This document shows, piece by piece, positions 17,396 to 25,424 of a stretch of DNA of 37,474 nucleotides; the stretch's first letter is position 1; every line of letters starts with the position of its first letter. The translations under genes and the position numbers were made by a program. The notes beneath the pieces are model-generated. The model was not told the origin of the DNA. It worked only from the letters and a program-made list of their open reading frames with translations, and made no database searches. Source of the stretch: Gammaproteobacteria bacterium (GTDB lineage Bacteria > Pseudomonadota > Gammaproteobacteria > Pseudomonadales > Azotimanducaceae); contig JAPPAV010000053.1 of NCBI GenBank assembly GCA_026705345.1, positions 1 to 37,474 of the forward strand, written 5' to 3'.

Positions 17396-17421
17396 GTAGG
17401 GGCGGGGCTTGTCCCCGCCCG
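17396..17421 (+). repeat. GTAGGGG hairpin repeat, GGGCGGGG stem type
   Basis: An intact copy with 8-bp stem and CTTGT loop, 10 bases beyond the 3' end of the crotonase gene. Confidence 0.85.
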
Positions 17422-17431
17422 CGACTCGGTA

Positions 17432-18370
17432 TCAGGAACGGCTGTAGTCGGCATCTCCCGGCTTCGCTTGCCCGGGTGTGGATCCGGCCAGCGGCCGGCT
17501 CTTCGGTGCCGACTCGTACTCGCCCCGGAAGTCCCCGAACGGGCCGTCCCGCCACTCCAGCGCTGCCTTCAGGCCGAATTCGCGTACCCGGCGACCGAAT
17601 TCGGAGGCGGCGGGGCGGTGCTTGGACATGGCTTCCACGTCGGTGCCGGACATGAGGCCGGTGCGGATACCCATGATCTCGTACTGTCGGTTGACGGCCC
17701 GCTTGTTGTAGTTCAACTGGTCGTTGTCGATGTGCCCGAGGCGGCGGGCGAAGCGGACGGTGAAATCCTCGAGTTCATCCTTCGGCTTGCAGAAAGTCGC
17801 CCAGCCGAAATCCGCCATCTCCTCGCCGCTGAACCAGTCGCCGGTGTAGGCGAAGGCGCGGGCCTTGCCGGGTTTCATGAACCAGGGCGCCCACATCATG
17901 TCCATGGTGCCCATGGCGCGAACCGGCGGGTAACCGACGCGCGCATCGTCGGCGATCATGCGCATGTCGCACATGGACGACAGTTCCGTGGCACCGGCTA
18001 GGCACCAGCCGTGGATCTGGGCAATGACCGGCTTGGCGAGTTCCCAGATGAGCCAATGGCCCATCAGGGCATGGCGCGACCAGTCGTAGTGTTGCGGATG
18101 GGTGGAGCCGGTGTCGGGCATCCTCGAGCGGTGGCTGACGTAGTCGCTCTGCTCGTCCGGGTTGGGAGCGAGATCGTAGCCGGCGGAGAAGGCGCGACCG
18201 GCGCCTTTCAAGATGATGACGCCGATCGCGGGATCGGCCTCCGCCTCCTTCATGGCGTCGTAGACCTCGCCGCGCAGCGCATGGCTCAAGGCGTTGAGCT
18301 TCTCCGGGCGGTTCATGGTGATGAACGCCAAGCGGTCGTCGGTCTCGTAGATGATGTTGTTGTAGCTCAT
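17432..18370 (-). CDS. Enoyl-CoA hydratase/isomerase (crotonase) family protein, atypical active site
   Basis: A 312-residue crotonase-fold protein. The CoA/oxyanion segment AFSAGYDL (60-67) and the second oxyanion helix WCLAGATELSSMCD (122-135) are clear. The first catalytic Glu of hydratases is kept (Glu129), but the second, normally in FGQPE, is Pro149 (VGYPPVRAMG). The C-terminal 80 residues are longer than in standard 260-residue hydratases. It may therefore do another crotonase reaction (hydrolysis, isomerisation or ring cleavage) on a CoA ester. It lies 26 bases downstream of the epoxide-hydrolase-like gene and is probably co-transcribed with it. Confidence 0.88.
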   Translation of the reverse strand: MSYNNIIYETDDRLAFITMNRPEKLNALSHALRGEVYDAMKEAEADPAIGVIILKGAGRAFSAGYDLAPNPDEQSDYVSHRSRMPDTGSTHPQHYDWSRHALMGHWLIWELAKPVIAQIHGWCLAGATELSSMCDMRMIADDARVGYPPVRAMGTMDMMWAPWFMKPGKARAFAYTGDWFSGEEMADFGWATFCKPKDELEDFTVRFARRLGHIDNDQLNYNKRAVNRQYEIMGIRTGLMSGTDVEAMSKHRPAASEFGRRVREFGLKAALEWRDGPFGDFRGEYESAPKSRPLAGSTPGQAKPGDADYSRS

Positions 18371-18396
18371 AGTGTCTCCGTGGATGGACGCGTTGA

Positions 18397-19347
18397 TTAG
18401 TCGAGGGAGTCGAGGAACTTGACGAGCGCCTCGTTGGTGCCCTGGGGATTCTCCTGCTGTGTCCAGTGCCCGATGCCCGGGAAGGTCACGACCTCGGTGA
18501 GATTGGGCACGGTGTCGCGCAGTTGGTCCCCACTTAGGAAGCCGCGCGTCACGTCCCGCTCGCCGATGATGTAGAGGGCAGGCTGGGTGACCTTCATGCC
18601 TTGGAACGGGGCCGACAAGACCCAGTTGTGGTCGAGGTTCCGATACCAGTTGAGGCCGCCGCGAAACCCGGCGCGCTGGAACTCCTTCGTGAAATAGTCG
18701 AGATCACCCTCGCTCAGCCAATCGGGCAGTTCTGCCGGATCGGTCATCGAGTCGAGGAACCCGGCACTCTTCGGTAGCGACCCGCCGCCCCGGGTGGTGT
18801 TGTTTCCGGATGCGGAATACAACAGCATGCGCAGGCTGCGCTTGACGTCCTTTTGCAGCTCGTGTTCGGCAACGCCGGGCGTCTGGAAGTGCAGGATGTA
18901 GAAGAAATTGTCGCCGAACCTTGCCTTCATGCCGGCGGTCGGTGGGTACGGCGGCCGGTCGGTTAGGGGCACGCTCATCGCCACGACGCCCCGGAAGATG
19001 TCGGGGCGCCACATGGCGGCATTCCAGGCGACCGGCGCTCCCCAGTCGTGGCCCACGATGACGGCGGTCTCCTCGCCAAGGGCATGGACCAATCCCACGA
19101 TGTCGCCGACGAGGTGGAAAAGCGAGTACGCGGCGATGTCATCCGGCGCATCCGTACGACCATAGCCGCGCTGATCGGGCGCCACTGCGCGGTAGCCGCT
19201 GGCGGCCAGGGCGAGGATCTGATGCCGCCAGGAGTACCACGACTCCGGGAAACCGTGGCAGAGGACGACCAGCGGTCCCTCGCCTGCTTCGACGTAGTGC
19301 ATCTTGATGCCGTTGGTGTCAACGACGCGGTGGGCGATATCCGTCAT
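18397..19347 (-). CDS. Alpha/beta hydrolase, epoxide hydrolase-like
   Basis: A 316-residue alpha/beta hydrolase. HGFPESWYSW (31-40) is the HGxP oxyanion motif of epoxide hydrolases and the nucleophile elbow VGHDWGAP carries Asp101 instead of Ser, which is diagnostic of epoxide hydrolases and haloalkane dehalogenases. The late His is in GIGHWTQQE near residue 294. The HGFP form and the cap-domain Tyr residues favour epoxide hydrolysis to a diol. ATG at 19347 has AAGGGG about 8 bases upstream; an upstream in-frame start would add six residues. It pairs with the crotonase gene and could follow P450-type epoxidation elsewhere in the window, which is speculative. Confidence 0.88.
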   Translation of the reverse strand: MTDIAHRVVDTNGIKMHYVEAGEGPLVVLCHGFPESWYSWRHQILALAASGYRAVAPDQRGYGRTDAPDDIAAYSLFHLVGDIVGLVHALGEETAVIVGHDWGAPVAWNAAMWRPDIFRGVVAMSVPLTDRPPYPPTAGMKARFGDNFFYILHFQTPGVAEHELQKDVKRSLRMLLYSASGNNTTRGGGSLPKSAGFLDSMTDPAELPDWLSEGDLDYFTKEFQRAGFRGGLNWYRNLDHNWVLSAPFQGMKVTQPALYIIGERDVTRGFLSGDQLRDTVPNLTEVVTFPGIGHWTQQENPQGTNEALVKFLDSLD

Positions 19348-19532
19348 GCGGCACCCCTTGCGCAAAGCTCGCCATCATACCAATTGACGCACCTCGACCG
19401 GCGTGCAACGGCCAGCCCAAAGCAGGAGCTTGTTCGACTTGGGCGGGCTCGCGAGTTCGGCTCCTCCCACGGTGTTAATCTTCGCCGCTTGCAGCGGGCG
19501 GTATGCCCAGAGGGATCAACGAGGAGGCCTAA

Positions 19533-19697
19533 ATGAGAAAGTGGCAGTGCATGACCTGCGGGTTCATCTACGACGAGGAACTGGGTTCCCCGGACGAGGG
19601 CATCGACCCCGGCACGCGATGGGAGGACGTCCCCGAGGACTGGGTATGCCCGGAGTGCGCGACACCGAAGTCGGACTTCGAAATGGTGGAGATCTGA
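19533..19697 (+). CDS. Rubredoxin
   Basis: A 54-residue iron protein: [10 protein letters not shown] at residues 6-15 and [15 protein letters not shown] near the end give the two CxxC knuckles that bind one Fe. The central Pro/Asp/Gly-rich part ([17 protein letters not shown]) is classical. Rubredoxins pass electrons to oxygenases, for example alkane hydroxylases, or to oxygen-defence proteins. The second knuckle has CPECA where most have CPxCG. A strong GAGGAGG site precedes ATG 19533. The gene stands alone between a divergent hydrolase and a co-directed dehydrogenase; no rubredoxin reductase is in the window. Confidence 0.95.
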   Translation: MRKWQCMTCGFIYDEELGSPDEGIDPGTRWEDVPEDWVCPECATPKSDFEMVEI

Positions 19698-19767
19698 CAC
19701 GGCCAGTGGAACGGCGCTGCGGCCCGGGTCGTGGTGCTAGCATGATCGTTCGTCAGGGGAGGGCGAT

Positions 19768-20583
19768 ATGGTTGATCTAAGTGGCCGAGTGGCCATCGTT
19801 ACGGGCTCGACACGCGGCATCGGGGAGGCGATCGCGAGACGCTTTGCCATCGCTGGAGCGAAAGTGGTGGTCACGGCGCGCACCGTGGAGGTGCGCGACG
19901 AACGTCTGCCGGGGACCGTCCATACCGTCGCGGAGGCGATCCGTGCCGCCGGCGGGGACGCCACGGCAGCGCCGGCGAACCTCCAGAAGAAGCCCGAACG
20001 CGAGCAACTCGTGCAGGCGGCGCAGGCCGCCTACGGCCGAGTCGACATTCTGGTCAACAATGCCGCGATCCTGGTGCCAGGGGCCACGGTGGACTTTCCG
20101 GAGCGGTACTACGACCGCATGTTCGAGATCCTCGTCAAGGCACCCCACCACCTTTGCCAGCTGACGCTCCCCGGAATGATCGAGCGTGGCAGCGGTTCCG
20201 TACTGAACATCTCGTCGAAAGCCGCCATTCATCCGAAGCCCGGTCAACGATCCTACGACGGAGCCGTCTACGGGATGACCAAGGCGGCCATCGAGCGATT
20301 CACCACTGGGCTTGCGGCGGAAATGTACGAACACGGTATCTCCGTCAACGCCCTGTCGCCGGACAAGGTGGTGGCGACGCCGGGCCAGATGTTCGGCCGC
20401 AGGTATACGCAGGAAATGCTCGATGCCGCGGAGCCGGTCGAAGCCATGGCCGAAGCGGCGCTGGCCTTGGTGAGCGGCGATCCCAAGGTCGTGACCGGGG
20501 GCATTCGCTACTCGGCGGAGGTTCTCGAGGAATTCGGGCTCGCGCCGGCGGACATCGGGATGGCGGCACCGACGCCGAACTGA
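19768..20583 (+). CDS. Short-chain dehydrogenase/reductase (SDR)
   Basis: A 271-residue Rossmann oxidoreductase. TGSTRGIGEAIA (12-23) is the nucleotide loop, NNAA (97-100) the structural motif, with catalytic Ser149/150 (NISSKAAI), Tyr168 and Lys172 (YGMTK). The Arg at 39 after the second strand suggests NADP(H) preference. It is a classical SDR of normal length, acting on an alcohol or ketone that I cannot name. ATG 19768 has GGAGGG about 6 bases upstream. It runs into the Nramp-like transporter gene after 60 bases. Confidence 0.92.
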   Translation: MVDLSGRVAIVTGSTRGIGEAIARRFAIAGAKVVVTARTVEVRDERLPGTVHTVAEAIRAAGGDATAAPANLQKKPEREQLVQAAQAAYGRVDILVNNAAILVPGATVDFPERYYDRMFEILVKAPHHLCQLTLPGMIERGSGSVLNISSKAAIHPKPGQRSYDGAVYGMTKAAIERFTTGLAAEMYEHGISVNALSPDKVVATPGQMFGRRYTQEMLDAAEPVEAMAEAALALVSGDPKVVTGGIRYSAEVLEEFGLAPADIGMAAPTPN

Positions 20584-20643
20584 CCGTGTGCCGACAAGGC
20601 TTCCGATGTCTTGCCCGATGTTGAACCGCGGCGAGCTCCGAAC

Positions 20644-22080
20644 ATGAGCGACGATCCGTACACCATCCAGCCGGGCCGTACGCGCGAGCCGCCCACGACG
20701 CTGTTCGGCAGGCTCCGTTACCTGGGACCCGGCATCATCGTGTCCGGATCCATCGTCGGATCCGGTGAAATTCTCCTCACGGCCGGTCTCGGCGCCGCAG
20801 CCGGCTTCACCCTTCTCTGGTTCGTACTCTTCTCGTGCTGGATCAAATCGTTGGTCCAGGCAGAGCTCGCGCGCTACGTCGTGACGACGGGCGACACCTA
20901 TCTGCGAGCCCTCAACCGTATGCCGGGAAGGACACCCGCGCGTGCGCGGCCATTGCGTTGGTTGCGGCCCTGGCGTGCGTTGCAGCCCAAGGTCGAAGTA
21001 TCCTGGCCCATCTGGTTGGGGTTGATCGGCTTCTTCCCGGGACTCGTCACGGCGGGCGGGATTATCGGCGGGGCCGGGCAGGCACTCAGCCTGTTGATCG
21101 ACGCGGTGCCGGCTGTTCCCGAGGTGGACGGCAAGATGGCCACGGGCATTGCGGCGATCCTTGTGATGCTGCTGCTCTGGACTGGCCGCTACGGTCGCAT
21201 CGAGAAAATCCTGGTGGTGATGGTGATGAGCTTCAGTTTCACCACCATCGTCTGCGCGGCATTGATGCAGACCACGGAGTTCCAGGTGACCGCTGACGAC
21301 ATCGTCCGTGGACTGCAGTTCGATTTTCCCTTGGAGTTCCTGTTCCTGGCGGTGGGCATGTACGGGGCGACCGGCGTCGCGTCCGGAGAAATCGCCGGCT
21401 ATACGTACTGGTGCGTCGAGAAAGGCTATCCGAGTTTCGTCGGCGGCGACCGCGAGGATCCCCGTTGGGTGGCCAGGGCCAAAGGGTGGGTTCGGGTCGT
21501 GCAGGTGGACGTCTTGGTCACGTTGGTGATCCTGACGTTCGCGACACTCTCGTTCTACTTCCTGGGGGCTGGTGTCCTGCACAGCCAGGGTCTCGTGCCC
21601 GAGCGGGAAGAGACCGTGGCCATTCTCGCGAACATGTACTCCCTGACGCTCGGAGACTGGTCGACCTACCTGTTCATTTTCGGCGCGTTCTTCATCCTGT
21701 TCTCCACGGTACTGTCGGGTCTTGGGGCTGGGTCGCGTTCGTTTCCCGATCTCCTGGTCACGTTTGGGTTCTTTCCACGCAAGCACCTGGAGACCCGACT
21801 GAAGTGGACCCGGGGTTACATCATCGGCATGCCCATCCTGAGCTTTCTGCTCTACATGCTCATCGAACGACCGATCGCCATGGTAATCGTGGGTGCCACC
21901 TTCGGGGCGTTCATGCTGCCCATACAGGCCGTCGTAACCGTTTACATGCAGCGCAAACGCATGGACCCACGGGTGCGACCGAAGAACTGGGTGACCTGGT
22001 GCATCGTCGGCGTATTCTTGGCGATGGCGACGCTCTGCGTGTTCTACATCTACGGGGTTTACCTGGACAACTTCGGATGA
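20644..22080 (+). CDS. Nramp-related transporter lacking the DPGN motif
   Basis: A 478-residue inner-membrane protein with about 11 helices and the Nramp/APC-fold layout. The first helix reads GPGIIVSGSIVGSGEILL (28-45): the metal-binding DPGN of true Nramp is replaced by GSGE. The sixth-helix MPH motif also appears to be missing, replaced by a GMYGATGVASGE segment. It is thus unlikely to bind Mn/Fe in the usual way. ATG 20644 is preferred to TTG 20611, which would add an 11-residue poorly conserved tail. It is followed closely by the frameshifted membrane protein gene. Substrate unknown. Confidence 0.85.
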   Translation: MSDDPYTIQPGRTREPPTTLFGRLRYLGPGIIVSGSIVGSGEILLTAGLGAAAGFTLLWFVLFSCWIKSLVQAELARYVVTTGDTYLRALNRMPGRTPARARPLRWLRPWRALQPKVEVSWPIWLGLIGFFPGLVTAGGIIGGAGQALSLLIDAVPAVPEVDGKMATGIAAILVMLLLWTGRYGRIEKILVVMVMSFSFTTIVCAALMQTTEFQVTADDIVRGLQFDFPLEFLFLAVGMYGATGVASGEIAGYTYWCVEKGYPSFVGGDREDPRWVARAKGWVRVVQVDVLVTLVILTFATLSFYFLGAGVLHSQGLVPEREETVAILANMYSLTLGDWSTYLFIFGAFFILFSTVLSGLGAGSRSFPDLLVTFGFFPRKHLETRLKWTRGYIIGMPILSFLLYMLIERPIAMVIVGATFGAFMLPIQAVVTVYMQRKRMDPRVRPKNWVTWCIVGVFLAMATLCVFYIYGVYLDNFG

Positions 22081-22102
22081 TCGCGGCCGTTCGGGAGTCG
22101 GC

Positions 22103-22806
22103 GTGTCTACGGAAAGCCAGTTTCAGCCGCTGAGCGCATCGCATATCGCGGTGCTGTGCCTCGTCGTCATCGTGCCGGTCGCCCTGAGTATCGCCGCGCG
22201 ACGCGGCGGCGAGCGGACCACCAAGATAATCTGTGTCAGCTTCGCCACGCTGATGTTCGTCAACGTGGTTGTCCACTGGATCTACCGACTCGCCGAGGTG
22301 GGGATCGAGGAGTTCGTGCAGCGGCACCTTCCCTTGCACTCTGCGGCATCGCGGCGCTTGCCCTCGTGGTGACGTTGCTCTTGCGCAATCGCTACACGTT
22401 CGAGATCGTCTACTTCTGGGGGCTCGCCGGGACCCTGAACGCCTTGGCGACACCCCAACTCGAGGTGGTCTTTCCGCACTACCGGTTCTTCCAGTTCTTC
22501 ATCGCCCACGGCGGCATCGTTGCCGGGGCGCTGTTCGCAGTCTGGGGGTTGGGAATGCGACCGACATTCGCCTCGCTTGGACGGGCCTTCGGATGGCTCT
22601 TCCTGCTGACGTGCGCGTTGCTCGTGGTCAACCCGCTCCTAGGCAGCAACTACATGTTCCTGCAGGAGCCGCCCGTTTCCGCCTCGCCGTTCTTCTTCGC
22701 CCCGTGGCCCTACTACATTCCCATTCTCGCCGGGGTCGGATTGGTGTTCTTCTTGCTGCTGCTGGCGCCGTTCGAAGTCGCCAAACGGTGGCCAAGACGG
22801 CCCTAA
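22103..22806 (+). pseudogene. TIGR02206/YwaF-like integral membrane protein, one-base frameshift
   Basis: Two adjacent frames together encode one membrane protein of about 234 residues. The first (GTG 22103, with GGGAG upstream) runs to EEFVQRHLPLH and then leaves frame. The second continues as LCGIAALALVVTLLL and includes HYRFFQFFIAHGGI, SNYMFL and PWPYYIP, all typical of the YwaF/TIGR02206 family of about six helices. Adding one base after 22339 joins them as HLPLHLCGIAALA, the expected family sequence. So a single-base deletion, or a sequencing error, splits the gene. The rest shows no decay. It follows the Nramp-like gene by 22 bases. Its function is unknown. Confidence 0.85.
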
Positions 22807-23402
22807 CGTCGTTTGCGCAGGTTGTAGGAGACCTTTTCCTGGTTGACGACGATGTGGCCCTTGGCCTGAAGCTGGGCGATCACGGATTGCACCTCGTCGT
22901 CGCTCAGTCCGTCTTTGAACAGCGATCCGATGGTGCTGGCGAGCGTCCGTAGCTTGCGCGGTTTCGAGGAACCCCGACCGGCGAGATTCTTGACCACGTC
23001 GTCGACGATGCCGTCGTCGCCGACCGTTTTCGGAAGGCGCAGCGCGCGGATCTCGAAGAGGTCGCCGACCCGGCTGGCCTTGATGTTGTTCGCCTTTAGG
23101 TAGGTGATCAGCGGATCGAACCCCCGGTCCTTGGAGACGATGTGGAACGACGCGTCGGGTTCCCGTTCGGCGAGGCGACCGATCATGTAGGCGATATGGA
23201 AGTCGAGCGCGTTGTGGCCGTTGCCGGAAATGCGGACGTATTCCGCAGCCTTGAGACTTTGCACCTGCATGGCGAAGTCGGTGGAGATCTTGTGCTGGCT
23301 GGCACCCACGAACACCATCAGGTGGTAGGCCTTGTCGGTAATCGGCCCGAGATCGATGGCCTTGACGTTCTCGTAGTCGATCAGGATGTAGTCTTTGGCC
23401 AC
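22803..23402 (-). CDS. PIN/NYN-like domain protein with C-terminal helical region
   Basis: A 199-residue protein. Residues 4-110 look like a PIN-like/NYN nuclease domain: DYILIDYENVKAIDL puts Asp9 at the end of the first strand, then ISGNGHNALDFHIAY with Asp67, then IVSKDRGFDPLI with Asp92 and Asp96. These acidic residues match metal-dependent RNA nuclease sites. Residues 130-199 resemble a small winged-helix-like tail (SDDEVQSVIAQLQAKGHIVV). The start is taken as GTG 23402, 8 bases after the crotonase stop; no good ribosome site is seen, so coupling to that gene is likely. It converges on and overlaps the end of the frameshifted membrane gene. The target is unknown. Confidence 0.78.
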   Translation of the reverse strand: MAKDYILIDYENVKAIDLGPITDKAYHLMVFVGASQHKISTDFAMQVQSLKAAEYVRISGNGHNALDFHIAYMIGRLAEREPDASFHIVSKDRGFDPLITYLKANNIKASRVGDLFEIRALRLPKTVGDDGIVDDVVKNLAGRGSSKPRKLRTLASTIGSLFKDGLSDDEVQSVIAQLQAKGHIVVNQEKVSYNLRKRR

Positions 23403-23410
23403 GGTGCGGC

Positions 23411-24199
23411 TCAACGGTTGAAGTTGGGGTCGCGCTTCTCGAGGAACGCGGCGACCGCCTCGGCATGGTCGGGGAGACGTCGGGCGATCTGGTCGCGCAG
23501 CCCTTCGCGCTCCATCACCGCGTCGAGATCGTCCTCCATCGGGTTCTTGCGCAGCAGTTCCTTGATCATCATGACCGCGCGGGTCGGGTTGTTGGCGATC
23601 TCCTCCGCCTTGGCGAGCGCCGTGGGCAGCAGGTCCTCGGGTTCGGTGACCGCACTCACCAGGCCCATGCGCATGGCCTCGTCCGCAGGCACCATGCGAC
23701 CGGTCAGGCACATCTCGGTGGCGTTGCCGAGGCCGATGAGTTGGGCGAGGAGGTGGGTTGAACCGAGTTCCGGCATCAGGCCCATCTTGATGAAACGGAT
23801 GCTCAAGTTGGCGCTCGTGGACGCAATGCGCACGTCGCAGGGCAGGATCATCGTCAGGCCGACCCCCACCGCGTACCCGTTGATGGCCGCGATGGTGGGT
23901 TTCGACTGACGGATGAACTGGGTCACGTTGGCACCGCCCCGGCGCAGTTGTTCGCCCTGGCCTTGCCGGTTCGTCTCGACGCGCTCGGCGAAGTTGCCGA
24001 CATCGGCCCCGGCGCAGAACGCTCGGCCTTCGCCCGTCAGGACGATGGCGCCGATGCCGTCGTCGGAATTCCAGGCGGTCATCGCGTCGATGATCTCGCC
24101 GGACATGGTGGCCGTCCAGGCATTGAGCTTGCGCGGGCGGTTCAGTCGGATGATGCCGACCCGGTCCCGGGTCTCGGTGAGGATTTCTTCGTAGGCCAT
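23411..24199 (-). CDS. Crotonase family protein, enoyl-CoA isomerase type
   Basis: A 262-residue protein of normal crotonase length. AFCAGADV (60-67) and GYAVGVGLTMILPCD (108-122) form the oxyanion hole. Both Glu of true hydratases are missing (Thr116 and Phe136 in their places), but GLMPELGST carries Glu144 where PaaG-like and delta3-delta2-enoyl-CoA isomerases have their single acid. I therefore read it as an isomerase, not a hydratase; this is inferred from motif alignment by eye. It follows the CoA-transferase gene by 17 bases. Confidence 0.88.
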   Translation of the reverse strand: MAYEEILTETRDRVGIIRLNRPRKLNAWTATMSGEIIDAMTAWNSDDGIGAIVLTGEGRAFCAGADVGNFAERVETNRQGQGEQLRRGGANVTQFIRQSKPTIAAINGYAVGVGLTMILPCDVRIASTSANLSIRFIKMGLMPELGSTHLLAQLIGLGNATEMCLTGRMVPADEAMRMGLVSAVTEPEDLLPTALAKAEEIANNPTRAVMMIKELLRKNPMEDDLDAVMEREGLRDQIARRLPDHAEAVAAFLEKRDPNFNR

Positions 24200-24216
24200 T
24201 GATCTACCCCTTTGTT

Positions 24217-25404
24217 TCAGATCGTTTTCTGTTCGCGTAAAACCGCGAGTTCGGCGTCGACGATGCCGATCTCGCGCAGTACTTCCTCGGTGTGGGCACC
24301 GAGTTCCGGCGCGGCCGCTCCCGGTGTGAGCGGCGTTCCGCTCATCCGGATCGGCGCTCCCACTACCTGCATCGGTCCGCCTTCCGCATTGCCCGTCTCG
24401 GCGAAATAGCCATTGTCCCAGGCGCCGGAATCCTCGAGCACCTCTCGATGATCCCTAACGGGAGCGTAGCGGACTCCGGCTTCCCGCAGTACCCGGCACC
24501 AGTGTTCGGTGGGATGTGTCTTGAACGCCGCCACGAGTTGGTCCATTAGCCAGTCGAACGCGCCATGGACCGCGACTCCCTGCAATCGGTCGTCCAGGGT
24601 GAGGTCCGGTCGGCCGAGGGCGATGAAGAAGGCGTCACGGACGTGCGGCGGCACGCCGGGAATCGCGATCCAGCCGTCGGCCGTCTCGAAGATCCCGTAG
24701 ACCCCCTTGATCAGCGAATGCCCGTCGTTGGCCCGCTTTGCGGGCTCGTTGGTCAACATGAGATGGGTGAACTCGGTGGCCTGCGCCCAGATTTGTCCGC
24801 CGAGCAAGGACGCTTCGACGCGTTGACCGCGACCCGTCACCGTACGGGCGTGCAGGGCGGCCAGGATGCCCGCCGCGAGGTTCAGCGATGCGATGTGGTC
24901 GGCGATGAAGACCCCGACGGGGGAGGGTGGATCTTCGTCGCGCCCGATCGTGCTGATGAGCCCGCCGGCCGCCTGTCCCGCAAGGTCGGCGCCCTCCCGC
25001 TCGGCGTCGGGTCCGACCGGTCCGAAGGTGCTGCCCTGGGCGCAGATGATGCCGGGGTTGATTTCGGCCAGGTCGTCGTAGCCGATACCCCAGGTTTCCA
25101 GGGTGCCGGGCTTGAAGTTGCTGACGAAGACATCCGCGTCCCTGGCGAGCGTCTTGAAGATTTCGCCGCCGCGCGGATGCCGAAGATCCAGCGCGACGCT
25201 GCGTTTGCCGCGGTTGCACGCGGTGTAGACGGCGCTGCGTGGATCGTCGGGGCCGACATGGATGTATCGTCCCTGGTCTCCGAGGCCCGGCAGCTCGATC
25301 TTGATCACGTCGGCGCCCATGTCGGCGAGCAGCGCTGCCGCCTGCGGGCCTTGGATGAGGAGACCGGCTTCGAGAACCCGGATGCCGTCGAGTGGGCCTG
25401 GCAA
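24217..25404 (-). CDS. CaiB/BaiF family (class III) CoA-transferase
   Basis: A 395-residue cytoplasmic enzyme that moves CoA between carboxylic acids. The N-terminus GPLDGIRVLEAG, then LLADMGADVIKIE and NRGKRSVALDL are family landmarks; GADLAGQAAGG carries the Asp (about residue 140) that forms the aspartyl-CoA intermediate. The start is TTG at 25404, which gives the usual family N-terminus; GAGG and GGAG lie upstream. It is next to a PhyH gene upstream and a crotonase downstream, so the set may activate, isomerise and oxidise one acid. The substrate is unknown. Confidence 0.93.
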   Translation of the reverse strand: MPGPLDGIRVLEAGLLIQGPQAAALLADMGADVIKIELPGLGDQGRYIHVGPDDPRSAVYTACNRGKRSVALDLRHPRGGEIFKTLARDADVFVSNFKPGTLETWGIGYDDLAEINPGIICAQGSTFGPVGPDAEREGADLAGQAAGGLISTIGRDEDPPSPVGVFIADHIASLNLAAGILAALHARTVTGRGQRVEASLLGGQIWAQATEFTHLMLTNEPAKRANDGHSLIKGVYGIFETADGWIAIPGVPPHVRDAFFIALGRPDLTLDDRLQGVAVHGAFDWLMDQLVAAFKTHPTEHWCRVLREAGVRYAPVRDHREVLEDSGAWDNGYFAETGNAEGGPMQVVGAPIRMSGTPLTPGAAAPELGAHTEEVLREIGIVDAELAVLREQKTI

Positions 25405-25424
25405 CTCCGAATCCTCGCTCGCGG

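Noticed and set aside
16668-17555. A longer start for the IPP isomerase at 17555
   Set aside because: The extra sequence is the hairpin repeats in translation and lies over the crotonase gene.
19777-21786. A 669-codon minus-strand frame opposite the SDR and Nramp-like genes
   Set aside because: It is antisense to two well-supported genes, and its His/Arg/Gln-rich sequence matches no fold; long antisense frames are common at this GC content.
22103-22372. A separate 89-residue protein
   Set aside because: Its C-terminal residues after HLPLH are out-of-frame reading; the family sequence continues in the next frame, so it is half of a split gene.
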